Positions 32,176 to 41,907 are shown, counted from the stretch's first letter. The stretch is DNA of 64,000 nucleotides from an uncultured bacterium (GCA_937949615.1 CALEDQ010000014.1:1-64000), one strand, 5' to 3'. Notes: generated by a model not told the origin, from the sequence alone. Program-made: numbers and translations.

Positions 32176-35080
32176 TCTGCTGCAGAAAATTACCAGGGGC
32201 CTGGCATTCTTCGTTTTTGTCATCTGCCTGCCAGGTTGGCTGACCTGGGTAATGCTGGTCAGCCACTTTCAGATGCATCGGCAAAAACTTGTCGAAACTG
32301 GCTTTGATGGATTGTCGCAGAATATAATGCCTCTCGAAAACTATTATGACGACCGGGTGTTTTTTCACGGACTGCTGCAGAAAAACTTTGTGCCGCTGGA
32401 TAATCATTCGCAGCCTTTTGCTGCTCTGGCCGGAAAAATTTCAGCCTTTCACCGCATGTTCAAAGGCCGCCTGAAATTTATCGTTTATGAGAGTGATGGC
32501 AGATTGAATAAGGCTCTGACCGATGAAAAAAGTTTTCACTATATTCTCAAGGCAATGTTTGGGGTTCTGAAGGAACTGGCACGCCTTTACGAAAAAGATC
32601 CGGCCACTGATCCGGCTGGCTCTGAGTTCATCTCTGACAAAATGCAGCTCCTCAGAGGCTATTTTGGGCCATTTTTAACCCAGAAGCTGATGCTCGAACC
32701 TTTCCAGCCAGAATATCGCGGTCGCTGTCTTTTTGTCAGCGATGACCCGGAAAAAAGACTGTTGTGGTATTTTCACGGCCGGCAGTTTTCAGTTGTATGC
32801 TTTATCGATGCTTCACTTCTTGATCGCGAAATCGGGCCGAGACTTATAGTCAGCCGTTTTAACCGTCGCCATCATGACCAGAAACTGGCTTTCATCAAAA
32901 CCATAACTTACGACAGTTTTGGTCTGCCCCCTTCGATCCCCGGTCATACTGAAATCATGATCGAAGCGGGAAAATTTGAAGCTTATGCCACTGCTTCGCG
33001 CGTCAGTGCCAATTATCTGTCGCATTTCCGCCAGGTTTCGCCAGAACTTATTGTCGCTGCCTATCAGCAGTCAGGCTGGCTGCCAGTTCCATTCTCCGAG
33101 GCATTGAGAGCCATTGCCGGGGTCATAAAACATCTGTTTATCATGCTTTTTGTGCTTTTCTGCTTTTACCTCAGATATCCCGGGTTTGCTCTGACGGTGC
33201 AGCAGAAGATTATGCTGCTGTTTCTTTTTGCTAACGGCCTGCCCTTACTGATGCTTGTTTCTACCGGGTATGAATTTTTCAATGAAAAAACCAGAGATCT
33301 GATAACCGCAACCCATCAGGAATCAGTGCGGATTTTGAAAGAGTTTGACGTTCGCTTTCCTGAAGTCGGCGAAAAACTGGCGCGGCGGCTTAATGCATTT
33401 GTCGATGATAGAAACCGCCGTTTTGGCAGCGAAAAATGGTCGGAAGAGGATATTGCCGAGCTGCAGAAACTTGTCGGCGAAATCGCACCACAGGAAGCCA
33501 TGCTTTATGACTATACGGGCGCGACAGTTTTTCGCAGCTCATGGGCGTTCAATCCGTCTGAAAAGATGGTCAGGGACATGCTGCTGAAAGCTCTTGAATT
33601 TTTTAATCGCGAATCCAGGCGAAAAGGCCGCCGAATCGCGAGTTCGGTGCTCGATGAGGTTTCATCTGATGACCTGATGTTGAACGATTTTCTCTGGTTT
33701 ATCGGCCGTTTTGTCGTTCTCAATACCGGTGATTCGGGGCGCATGTCATTTATCCGCATGCTTGGCGGCAATGAGCCCGATTCAGATGTTTTCAGCGCCT
33801 GGGGCGCCTTTGGTATTTCATGGGACCCGGCTGCCTTCATGCGCACTTTTGTGGCCGAGAAGCTTTCTGAAACAGTAAAGGCTGTGGCCCCCAGGCGTCT
33901 GCTGGTCTTTGACCGTTCGAGCGAGAGCATTTTTCCGGTCAGGGCTTCGTATAACCGAGAGATCAGGCGTCTGATGCGCCAGACAATCAGCAGAAAACTG
34001 GTAATGCATGAGAATGTCGAAGTTGCCGGTCAGAAATATCTTTTTACTGCCATTGCCGGTAACGAAATCGCCGACGGTATACTCGCCGCTCTGTACCCGC
34101 AGCAGCTGATCGAAGAGCAGATTGCCAGACTGAAGAATATTTTTATGATTGCCGGTCTGGTCATGGCTTTCGTATTGTTTCAGGTTGCCAGGTTTTTTGC
34201 CCGCCGCCTTCTGGTGCCGGTCGAAGAACTAGACCGTGGCATCAGCCGCATGCGCGCCCGTGATTTTGCCTATCACATCGCTTATCGTTCTGAAGATGAA
34301 TTTGGTGACCTGATAACTGCCTTCAACAGCACTCTCGCCGGTATGAAGGAACTCGCAGTCGGAACCGCAGTTCAGGAAAGTCTGTTGCCTGAAGGCCGTT
34401 TCTGCAGCGGGCGTACCAGTTTGTTTGCCCGTTCTCTGTTCATGAGCAAGATGGGGGGCGATTATTTTGATTATTACCCGCTGCCCGGAAACCGGCTTGG
34501 CATATTTTTTGGTGATGTCGCCGGGCATGGTATTCCTGCGGCCATGATAATGGCGATGGTCAAGGCGGTTATTGCCGCCGCCGACAAGACTATAATCGAA
34601 CCGCCACAACTTCTCAGTCGTGCCAATCAGGTGCTTATCGAACTGAAGAAGCGTAACTGGCGCCGCATGATGACCGCCATCTGTTTTGATTTCAACCTTT
34701 CTACCGGGGAATTCACTTTTGCCAATGCCGGTCACTGTTATCCAGCCGTTGTGTCGACCGGGGGGCACGACGCCCGTTTGCTTGAAAACGGCGGTATGCC
34801 ACTTGGCAGCAGCAATAAAAAACTTCCAGCCAGCTTTTCAGGCAGACTTCAGCCAGGCGATACCCTGATTCTTTTCACCGATGGTGTTATCGAAGCGATT
34901 GACAGCACCGGTGAACAATATGGCTACGAGCGATTTATCAGCCTTTGTCAGGCTTCCTGGCATTCAGATCTTGAAACATTCTGGCAGGGAATCATTGCCG
35001 GTTATCGTAGCTGGGCTCTCTGCCAGGATGACGATCTGACCTTTCTGCTCCTGCGGCTGGAGGCTGAAAATGCGCAATAA
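32168..35080 (+). CDS. Receptor PP2C/SpoIIE phosphatase A' (catalytically intact)
   Basis: This 970-residue paralogue, closest to A, shares 'FFHGLLQKNF', 'LLRGYFGPFL' and the same helix layout. The start is a GTG at 32168, inside the last codons of gene B (GGGG lies about 10 nt ahead); an upstream in-frame start would overlap B by 137 nt. The PP2C domain retains all metal ligands: GGDYFDYY (about 763), GDVAGHG, FTDGVIEA and QDDDLTFLL. HAMP lies at about 680-735. It overlaps B' by 11 nt. With A it is one of two active outputs of the cluster. Confidence 0.88.
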   Translation: MTDLLQKITRGLAFFVFVICLPGWLTWVMLVSHFQMHRQKLVETGFDGLSQNIMPLENYYDDRVFFHGLLQKNFVPLDNHSQPFAALAGKISAFHRMFKGRLKFIVYESDGRLNKALTDEKSFHYILKAMFGVLKELARLYEKDPATDPAGSEFISDKMQLLRGYFGPFLTQKLMLEPFQPEYRGRCLFVSDDPEKRLLWYFHGRQFSVVCFIDASLLDREIGPRLIVSRFNRRHHDQKLAFIKTITYDSFGLPPSIPGHTEIMIEAGKFEAYATASRVSANYLSHFRQVSPELIVAAYQQSGWLPVPFSEALRAIAGVIKHLFIMLFVLFCFYLRYPGFALTVQQKIMLLFLFANGLPLLMLVSTGYEFFNEKTRDLITATHQESVRILKEFDVRFPEVGEKLARRLNAFVDDRNRRFGSEKWSEEDIAELQKLVGEIAPQEAMLYDYTGATVFRSSWAFNPSEKMVRDMLLKALEFFNRESRRKGRRIASSVLDEVSSDDLMLNDFLWFIGRFVVLNTGDSGRMSFIRMLGGNEPDSDVFSAWGAFGISWDPAAFMRTFVAEKLSETVKAVAPRRLLVFDRSSESIFPVRASYNREIRRLMRQTISRKLVMHENVEVAGQKYLFTAIAGNEIADGILAALYPQQLIEEQIARLKNIFMIAGLVMAFVLFQVARFFARRLLVPVEELDRGISRMRARDFAYHIAYRSEDEFGDLITAFNSTLAGMKELAVGTAVQESLLPEGRFCSGRTSLFARSLFMSKMGGDYFDYYPLPGNRLGIFFGDVAGHGIPAAMIMAMVKAVIAAADKTIIEPPQLLSRANQVLIELKKRNWRRMMTAICFDFNLSTGEFTFANAGHCYPAVVSTGGHDARLLENGGMPLGSSNKKLPASFSGRLQPGDTLILFTDGVIEAIDSTGEQYGYERFISLCQASWHSDLETFWQGIIAGYRSWALCQDDDLTFLLLRLEAENAQ

Positions 35081-37958
35081 ATCTCTTACCCAATGGGCAC
35101 TGATAAATGTTCCACTGGTATTGCTGCCGCTGTTGATCGTTTTGGCCGGTTTATATTACGTAGCTTCTCTACAGCGCGCCAGTAGCTTAAGAGCTTTTGA
35201 GGCCGAAGCTGCTGAATCGCTCGAAAGCATGCGCTATTATTCGGCAACCGAAAAATATATCTGTACCAGTCTGGCAGCAGTATTTGAAGCAAATCAGGAG
35301 CCGGCCGGGCTCAAGGTGGCAGTCGAGAAATATGCAGCTGAGCATGAGCTCGAATTCAGATACTTCATCAACAACCCTGATGGAAGCATTTATTACAGTA
35401 ATTTTCCGCTGGATAAGGCCCGGAACGACTATTCTTCAGCTTTTGCGGTTCTCAACTCGGTAAGAACCAGAGTTATTCGTTCAGAGCGTGATATACCGGA
35501 AGATGCTTATGACAATGCCCGCAGAATTTACGGGCCGCACTTTTTCCCGCGTTATTATCATCGTTGTTTCAGTGGTAAAGATATCAGGCTGCGCCGTGGT
35601 TACGCCGCTTCTGACAAACCTCTTCTCTGGCTCAACATTTCTGAAAAAACCGGTCTCTCTGTCTTTCTTCCAATTGAGGCGTTGTATTCGAACTGTGGGG
35701 TACGCAATTTTGTCAGAAACATTGAAGGAAAGCTGATAAAGGGCTTTATCAGTGGCGGTGAAGTTCGCTGCCATGATTCTGTTCTTAGCAGGCAGCTTAA
35801 AGAAAAGGCTGCCGATTTTCAGAATAGTCTGAATACGGTTATCAGGCTGCCAGGCTACTATCTGTTTACCAACTTCATCGATTCGACAATGACAGTTTTC
35901 TGTGCCGTCAAAGTTGATGAAATTGAAAAGCTCAAATTTTCACCGGTAATCATCGGTATAACTGCAGTAATGCTGCTTGGTTTTCTCGTTTTTGCAATCC
36001 TCAGTTTTCAGGTTATTGTCAGGGGCCGAATTCTGGCGATGAGACTGAAACGCCAGCTGCTGATCCTTTTTATCGCTTCGAATGCTTTGCCCGGGTTCAT
36101 TCTTTATGCCATTGGCTCTGATTATCTGCAGCAATACCGCAGTGGTCTGCAGACTGATATCTTTAACGATGGAATGTCCTATCTGCAGAGTATCGACGAG
36201 TTGTATAAAAATGAGTTCACGGTTCAGAAAAGTCGTATTGAAAAAAATCTTGCGTCTTTTCAGAAAAGCCTCAGAAAAAAGGGAATTACAAAGCGTGCTG
36301 TTCAGGCTTTTATTAAAAAGCAGGAACCCCGCCCATATGCTTTTTATCTGGTTGCCAGCAGCACCGGTATGGTGGCTGGCGATCGTGGGATTCTCAAAAA
36401 CGAAAAATTACACGAGGCTTTCAATTCGAATTTTGCCACGGATAAGGTGCGCATAAATACCATGCGAGCCATGTCCAAGGTTGGTGCCTATGTTCTCGCC
36501 AGCCTTAACCGCCAGCCGATATCGAGCAAGGCTGGCGCCGAGGCTGAACTGGTCAGTGAAACTCTGACACAGAGAGATCCGAGCGATCTGATTCGCATGT
36601 TTGCTGACAGCGGCACATTCTCTGAGTGGGGCATTGGCTCAAAGAAGCATCCGACCTATGTTGGACTTCTGCAGCTGTTTGACAAGGCAATTTATGACTA
36701 TATGCTTCTCTATCTCTGGGATTCAGATGACCTCGAAAGCGCTTTTATTGCAAGAATTTTTCATAATCTGAACCGTAATGAACTCGGCCTGAGGGTTATG
36801 GCCACCGATGATCGCTTTGTAAGCGGGTTCCCTGAAATAATTCTCACAGACCCGGCTTTGAAAAGCTTTGCCCTTAAGCTTCGCGACCGCAGCGTTGCCC
36901 GCCCTGAATACTGTCGGTTTGAGAATGCTGACTATCTTTTATTCGGTCATAAATGTGTGTCTCTCAAGAACATAAGGCTTCTCGGACTTTTTCCGATGAG
37001 CCGCATCGAGCATCAGGTCTCTGAGAAAAGAAAGATTCTCGGGCTGCTTGCATTTGTCAGTCTGCTGATTTCTGTTTCACTAGGCTTGTTCGTGGCGGGA
37101 GGGATCCTTAAACCTCTTGCAGAACTGCAGGCCGGCGTTGCAGCCCTGCGTGAACGAAAGTTTTCATGGCGGGTTCCCGATCTTGGCGGCGATGAATTCG
37201 GGCATCTGGCAAAAATCTTCAACGAGACTCTCGTCGATCTTGAAGAACTGCATGTTGCCTCGCAGGTTAAAGAAAAACTGCTTACAACTTTGACTCAGAC
37301 AGAAATATTTGGGCAGGCGGCTTATTATTGCCATGCCGGAACTCATGAAGGCGAATATTTTGACGTGAACGATGTTGATGAAAATTGCCGGGCTTTGCTC
37401 TTTGGCCATGTTAACGAGCCAGGTGTTGCCGGAAGTCTGATTCTTGCCTTCGTGAAGTCCGCTACTCTACAACTGCACGGGTTTTTGCAGACTCCGCAGC
37501 TTCTCATTACCGAGTTGAACCGCCTGTTGTTCGAGAATGGCAGGCCTGGCGAGCTAAAAACCATGCAGGCGGCCGTCATTCTGCTTTTTGCCAACGGGCG
37601 GATTCTCGTGACCGGTTCTGATCTGCCAAAAACAGCTGTTTACAATACTGATTCCGGAAATCTGGAGATTTTAACTGAACCGGTTTTAGCGACTGACGGT
37701 GCTGTCAGTCTTGGAGCAGTCGAGTGCCCGCTGATCAGAAGCTTTGAGAGAATTCCCGCCGCCGGCGAGATTATACTTATGACTTTTTCAGCGGCAGATT
37801 TCGACCCGGTCAGAACCCGCCAGATTCTCTGTGGTATCGGGGCAACCCGGCCTGATGAGTTCTGCCGACTGGCCGCAGAAAAAATTGCAGTCGACATGCA
37901 GGGGGTCGCGGTGCTTTCCCTGACCTGTCTGCCGGTTTCGTCGGCCGGCGAAATCTGA
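35070..37958 (+). CDS. Receptor pseudophosphatase B', strongly degenerate
   Basis: This 962-residue paralogue is nearest to B: both share 'ARRIYGPHFFPRYYHRCFSG'-like sensor blocks and the 'MSYLQSIDE' stretch after the mid-protein helices. HAMP is clear (KPLAELQAG..., then DEFGHLAKIF). The C-terminal phosphatase fold is preserved in outline, but every metal motif is gone: GGD becomes HEGEYFD, GDVAGHG becomes GHVNEPG, and no TDG or DD.T remains. It cannot be an active PP2C. It overlaps A' by 11 nt and closes the four-gene block. Membrane segments are as in its neighbours. Confidence 0.85.
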   Translation: MRNKSLTQWALINVPLVLLPLLIVLAGLYYVASLQRASSLRAFEAEAAESLESMRYYSATEKYICTSLAAVFEANQEPAGLKVAVEKYAAEHELEFRYFINNPDGSIYYSNFPLDKARNDYSSAFAVLNSVRTRVIRSERDIPEDAYDNARRIYGPHFFPRYYHRCFSGKDIRLRRGYAASDKPLLWLNISEKTGLSVFLPIEALYSNCGVRNFVRNIEGKLIKGFISGGEVRCHDSVLSRQLKEKAADFQNSLNTVIRLPGYYLFTNFIDSTMTVFCAVKVDEIEKLKFSPVIIGITAVMLLGFLVFAILSFQVIVRGRILAMRLKRQLLILFIASNALPGFILYAIGSDYLQQYRSGLQTDIFNDGMSYLQSIDELYKNEFTVQKSRIEKNLASFQKSLRKKGITKRAVQAFIKKQEPRPYAFYLVASSTGMVAGDRGILKNEKLHEAFNSNFATDKVRINTMRAMSKVGAYVLASLNRQPISSKAGAEAELVSETLTQRDPSDLIRMFADSGTFSEWGIGSKKHPTYVGLLQLFDKAIYDYMLLYLWDSDDLESAFIARIFHNLNRNELGLRVMATDDRFVSGFPEIILTDPALKSFALKLRDRSVARPEYCRFENADYLLFGHKCVSLKNIRLLGLFPMSRIEHQVSEKRKILGLLAFVSLLISVSLGLFVAGGILKPLAELQAGVAALRERKFSWRVPDLGGDEFGHLAKIFNETLVDLEELHVASQVKEKLLTTLTQTEIFGQAAYYCHAGTHEGEYFDVNDVDENCRALLFGHVNEPGVAGSLILAFVKSATLQLHGFLQTPQLLITELNRLLFENGRPGELKTMQAAVILLFANGRILVTGSDLPKTAVYNTDSGNLEILTEPVLATDGAVSLGAVECPLIRSFERIPAAGEIILMTFSAADFDPVRTRQILCGIGATRPDEFCRLAAEKIAVDMQGVAVLSLTCLPVSSAGEI

Positions 37959-38073
37959 TGCGGTATTGCTGGTTCTGTAATTCGCGGTTAGACTTAAGAA
38001 AGTGAGTTTCAGGCTGTCTGGTCCACAAGAAAATATAGTTTTAATTTAGATGGATTTAACAAGAGGAATTAAC

Positions 38074-39045
38074 ATGGATTCGCTTCATACCAATGGTCGC
38101 AATATGTCAGGTTCTTCTGACAGGCCTGTTTCCAGAACTGTTTTTTCGGCCTTTCTTCTTTCATTCAGCTACCTTGTTGGCGGCCTGTTTTATATCTATT
38201 TTTCCGGGCGGCTGGCGATAAGGTTTTCTGAGAATATAGATCAGCTCGAGTTTATTGAACGTTATAAAGGCTATGGCTTTATTCTGGTTTCAGCCAGCGG
38301 GCTTTTTGTTCTGGCTGCCTGGCTGATGCGGCGCATCCAACTGCGCGAAAGAGAGATCGCTGAATATCGAAACCAGATGCTGAGAGCTGATCAGCGTGCT
38401 ACGGCCGGGCTTCTGGCCTCATCCATCGCTCACAATATCAAGAATCTGCTTATGGGTGTTGATTTTGCCGTCACTTCTCTTGATCCCCAGGCTTTACCCA
38501 GAGCAGTCGACATCAAGATTCTGCAAAAGGCCAATGCAGATTTGCAGAAGCTGGCGGATTCTTTGTGCAAGGTTCACGAACAGCATGTTTCCCCGGTGAA
38601 GGAAGCTTTTGACTTTACTGATTTTGTGAAAGATACGATCAATTTCGCCCGATTTCATAAAAAACTGCGGGGCTGCTTTATTCAGACTGAGATTCCAGAA
38701 GTCTGCATGTTTACCGGGAACCGGTCGCTTTTCAGCCAGATGCTTCTGAATCTTCTCATCAACGCTGGTGATGCAACCGCCAACGCCGGTCAAATTCTTG
38801 TGAAAGTTTCAGAAGAAGCTTCCGGCATCGTTCTGGAAGTTCATGACAGCGGTACCGGTGTTCCTGAAGAAATCAAAGAAAAGATCATGCAGCCTCTTTT
38901 TACAACGAAACCTGACGGCTGCGGTCTTGGCATGCTTTCTCTTGAAATCTGCTGCCAGGACCATGCGGGTGTTTATTCTATTCAGACTTCTCCGCTCGGT
39001 GGCGCGGCATTCGTGATTCACTTTCCGGTTAAATCAGGCAGCTGA
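38074..39045 (+). CDS. Membrane histidine kinase
   Basis: This 323-residue protein has two N-terminal helices (about 22-45 and 68-90) joined by a short outside loop, a coiled linker, and an H-box with the phospho-acceptor His 120 (SSIAHNIKNLL). The ATPase domain has N-box NLLINAGDATA, G1 VHDSGTGVPEE, F-box LFTTK and G2 CGLGM. It lacks a recognisable sensor beyond the loop and has no response regulator next to it. The ATG at 38074 follows AAGAGGA; an in-frame ATG eight codons earlier has no ribosome site. It lies 115 nt after the pseudophosphatase B' and may belong to the same pathway. Confidence 0.9.
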   Translation: MDSLHTNGRNMSGSSDRPVSRTVFSAFLLSFSYLVGGLFYIYFSGRLAIRFSENIDQLEFIERYKGYGFILVSASGLFVLAAWLMRRIQLREREIAEYRNQMLRADQRATAGLLASSIAHNIKNLLMGVDFAVTSLDPQALPRAVDIKILQKANADLQKLADSLCKVHEQHVSPVKEAFDFTDFVKDTINFARFHKKLRGCFIQTEIPEVCMFTGNRSLFSQMLLNLLINAGDATANAGQILVKVSEEASGIVLEVHDSGTGVPEEIKEKIMQPLFTTKPDGCGLGMLSLEICCQDHAGVYSIQTSPLGGAAFVIHFPVKSGS

Positions 39046-39849
39046 TGCCGGGGCGGTGAGTTCAATCATCTCCGTCAGGCGGCTGGCATAGAGATGCGAC
39101 TGCATCGATTCGATTTCATCCTGGCCGGCCGCGCCAAATTTTGTTGCCCATTCGAAGCCTGTTTTCAGAAGTCTTGGCAGCAGCATGCACTGCAGGCGCA
39201 GATCATTGCGGTTGCGGGTGGTTTCTCTGAGAAATTTACGGGCCGGGCCGCTGGCGCCGTTTATCGTTCTGATAAGCCACCAGCGCAGCTCATCGTTCAT
39301 TTCCTTATTGAGGAGCTCGGTCAGTTTTTCTCTGGCTGAGCGTTCACGGGCGACCAGTTCGGTTGCCTGACTGGTCTGTGGCTGTGGGTAGCGCTCAATG
39401 TTTCCCTCGATCAGCAGAAACAACATCTCGACGTGGGTCGGATCGGCGGCCTGAAAACAGTTGCTGATAAGCTCGATCTGCTGGTTGAATGTCTGGGCTT
39501 TTGAGAATTCAGCACTCAAAAGTTCAAAGGTTTCGGCGGCAAACTGAATCGGCAGGTCGGCAAAACGCAGAATTTCTGCCCAGTCGCTTCTTGAGGCCTG
39601 CAGCTCGCTGAAAAAGACCAGTTTTTCAGCATTGTTTGAATTGTGCCGCGAAATGATGGCGTTGAGAATGTCGCGGGCCTGGTAATCGGGCGAAGAAGCC
39701 ATAAGATCGATGTAAGCGACGAAATCATGCCAGGCCTGCAGTTCTTCGGAAGAACAGATGGCACAAGCATTCTGTCGGCTCTGAATCTCACGCAGACGCC
39801 GGTCTTTTATCAGCCCGAGCAGTTGCAAAAAACGTTTGATCGCTTCCAT
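39034..39849 (-). CDS. Alpha-helical hypothetical protein
   Basis: This 271-residue protein has no signal peptide and is predicted almost entirely helical. It includes a Cys pair (CAIC) near residue 29 and long amphipathic helices typical of an alpha-solenoid, though I see no clear repeat consensus. It ends tail-to-tail with the histidine kinase, overlapping by 12 nt. No family is recognised. An AGG lies just before the ATG. Confidence 0.6.
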   Translation of the reverse strand: MEAIKRFLQLLGLIKDRRLREIQSRQNACAICSSEELQAWHDFVAYIDLMASSPDYQARDILNAIISRHNSNNAEKLVFFSELQASRSDWAEILRFADLPIQFAAETFELLSAEFSKAQTFNQQIELISNCFQAADPTHVEMLFLLIEGNIERYPQPQTSQATELVARERSAREKLTELLNKEMNDELRWWLIRTINGASGPARKFLRETTRNRNDLRLQCMLLPRLLKTGFEWATKFGAAGQDEIESMQSHLYASRLTEMIELTAPASAA

Positions 39850-39925
39850 CAGCCTGATTATATAGCAAGCCCGGGTTCACCGCCACGCTTTTCTGCTGCT
39901 TCAATCTGCAGAATTATCGCAATTT

Positions 39926-39953
39926 TTGACAGATATAAATGATAAGGTATAAC
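39926..39953 (+). promoter_or_regulatory. Promoter of the DUF364 gene
   Basis: TTGACA (39926-39931), 16 bp and TATAAC (39948-39953) precede the gene; a second TATAAT follows at 39955-39960. Either -10 could serve. Confidence 0.7.
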
Positions 39954-39998
39954 GTATAATACTAATCGATACTTTGCGTGACCACCTGGGGGGGTTGT

Positions 39999-40793
39999 AT
40001 GTCGTTGATTCTTGAAGCGATTAAAGCCACAATACCTGAAGCCCGTTATTCACTGCCACTGCAGCGGGTTGCAACCTGCGCTTTCATGACCATGGTCAAA
40101 ACTGAAAGACTTGGGGTGAGTATGACGCTCAGCGACGATCGTGTGTTTGATTTTAAGGTGCACCTGCCCGTTTCACATCTTGGTGAAATTGAAACTCTTG
40201 GGCTGAAGAAGGTTCTTTCCTGGACCGATTCGCTTCAGGGCATCGAGCGCTCATTTGCAATTGCTGCGATCAACAGTGCGCTTCCGCTCGATGGCAGTTT
40301 CTTTGTCGGCAACGCCCTCGAACTGGCCGCCAGGCTTGGGGCCGGCCGGCGGGTTGCCGTGGTTGGCCATTTCCCGCACATGGATTCGATTCAACATGCC
40401 GCTGCCGAATTTTCCGTTCTCGAAAAACGCCCGCAGGAAGGCGATTACCCGGCCGAAGAAGCGGTAAAGATAATTCCCCGGGCCGATGTCGTCGCGATGA
40501 CCGGTGTGACCTGCCTCAACGATACGATCGAGGGTCTGCTGGCGCTGAAAAAACCGGGGGCGACCTTTATCATTGTCGGGCCGTCGGTGCCTTTGAGCAG
40601 CGCTCTTTTCGATTTCGGCGTCGACGTGATTGGCGGCGCCTGGGTCGAAGATGAAGTGGATTGTCGCAATCGAATTCTTCAGGGGGCAGCCCCCCGCAAT
40701 CTGCCGGGTCTTCGCAGCGTTTTATACCCGAAGGATCCTTCACTGCTTTCTGGTTATGAACAGGTATTCCCAAAAGTGGTGCGGGCGTTGTAA
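39999..40793 (+). CDS. DUF364-domain (putative heavy-metal chelation) protein
   Basis: This 264-residue cytoplasmic protein has an N-terminal DUF4213-like region (about 1-100), then a Rossmann-like DUF364 domain with RVAVVGHFPH, the ADVVAMTGVTCLNDTIEG motif and LKKPGATFIIVGPSVPLS. The family is annotated as a possible heavy-metal chelator related to a radical-SAM or nitrogenase cofactor partner, but its function is not established. The G-run GGGGGGG serves as ribosome site for this ATG. It has its own promoter; the terminator-like hairpin that follows belongs to the convergent gene. Confidence 0.8.
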   Translation: MSLILEAIKATIPEARYSLPLQRVATCAFMTMVKTERLGVSMTLSDDRVFDFKVHLPVSHLGEIETLGLKKVLSWTDSLQGIERSFAIAAINSALPLDGSFFVGNALELAARLGAGRRVAVVGHFPHMDSIQHAAAEFSVLEKRPQEGDYPAEEAVKIIPRADVVAMTGVTCLNDTIEGLLALKKPGATFIIVGPSVPLSSALFDFGVDVIGGAWVEDEVDCRNRILQGAAPRNLPGLRSVLYPKDPSLLSGYEQVFPKVVRAL

Positions 40794-40842
40794 AAAAGTG
40801 ACCCGGGCAGCAGCAGGCAAATGCCTTTGCTTTCCCGGGTCA
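40794..40842 (-). terminator. Terminator of the EF-hand gene
   Basis: TGACCCGGG (40799-40807) and CCCGGGTCA (40834-40842) form a 9-bp stem with an internal GGCAAATGCC-type hairpin. On the minus strand a T-run follows (the A-run at 40793-40798). Confidence 0.85.
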
Positions 40843-40857
40843 GCAGTTAAACGGCTT

Positions 40858-41769
40858 TTATGAATTTTCTGCGGCAGGCTCAGGCAGTTCGTCGGCAGTG
40901 ACCGTGCCATCTTTGTTGCTGTCAAAGTTCGAGATGAATTCTGCCTTGTCGGTTAAAGAGTCGAACAGATCGTGATAGAACCTGAAAATCTCATTGCACG
41001 ATTCTTTGCAGTCCCGGTCACTCATAGCCCGGTCACCATGCCCTCTGAACCTGGGTCGGCTTCTGAGGCCGCCGTTGATGATACTGCTGCTGGCGATTTC
41101 GCTGGTTGAAATCAGCCCGTCGCCATTGATGTCGAGATCGGCAAGCAGTTCTTCGCGGTCTCCCGGCAGTTCTTCAACGCTTATATTGAGAATTCCAGAT
41201 TCCAGAAGTGTGTTGCGGATATTTTCTTCAAGATTGACGATAACTGCCCAGCCCGGAATTTCGTTCTGGGAAATCAGGCCATCGCCGTCAGCATCATATT
41301 TTTGCACGAAATCTGCAACAGATGAAATTTCCGGGATCTCGGCATCTGAAGGCGGGCAGAACATCGGTCTGCCTCTTTCATGCGGGCCGCCGAGTTTTTC
41401 GGCGTTTTCGAGAGAGCGCTTTTCCGGCACCCTTGAAGGAACTTCGTCTTCGGAAATGGCTCCGTCACCGTTTCTGTCAAAAAGTGAGACAATCGCCTGC
41501 TTCAATTCGGGGGTGATTTCCGTGGCATTCCGGAGTTTATCCATGATTGCCTTTCTTTCTTCAAGATCGAGGACGGCATCAGAGTCGAGATCGGCGCTGG
41601 CCATGGTTTCCTGTACCGACAAAAGCAGGCCGTTTCCTGCAGCTGAATTATTGGAAGCTGTGCTGCCGGTGGTTGAAGACAGTCCGTTGCTCTGACAGCC
41701 TGAGAGCAGAACTGCAGCAAAACCAGCTGCCAGTAAAAAATCTGAAAGACCGTTTTTAATTTTTTTCAT
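40858..41769 (-). CDS. EF-hand calcium-binding lipoprotein
   Basis: This 303-residue protein has a lipoprotein signal (LLSGC, Cys 25) and about five EF-hand loops: DLDSDAVLDLEE, DRNGDGAISEDE, DADGDGLISQNE, DINGDGLISTSE and DSNKDGTVTADE. The loops have the Asp-x-Asn/Asp-x-Asp-Gly spacing needed for calcium. A Ser/Thr/Asn-rich spacer follows the lipid anchor. It would be an envelope calcium sensor or structural protein; no partner is evident. AGGAG lies 6 nt before the ATG. It ends at a shared hairpin with the DUF364 gene. Confidence 0.9.
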   Translation of the reverse strand: MKKIKNGLSDFLLAAGFAAVLLSGCQSNGLSSTTGSTASNNSAAGNGLLLSVQETMASADLDSDAVLDLEERKAIMDKLRNATEITPELKQAIVSLFDRNGDGAISEDEVPSRVPEKRSLENAEKLGGPHERGRPMFCPPSDAEIPEISSVADFVQKYDADGDGLISQNEIPGWAVIVNLEENIRNTLLESGILNISVEELPGDREELLADLDINGDGLISTSEIASSSIINGGLRSRPRFRGHGDRAMSDRDCKESCNEIFRFYHDLFDSLTDKAEFISNFDSNKDGTVTADELPEPAAENS

Positions 41770-41907
41770 TTTGAACTCCTGTATTTTTTGGCGGACAGTT
41801 TAATATTCGAACAAAGAGGCTGGTTGTTTATGCCGGGCATTTTTAAGAAGTATTAAGCTTCGGTAAAGCGTATGCAAAGTTGCTCTCTTTTCAGGTCGTT
41901 TTATCGC

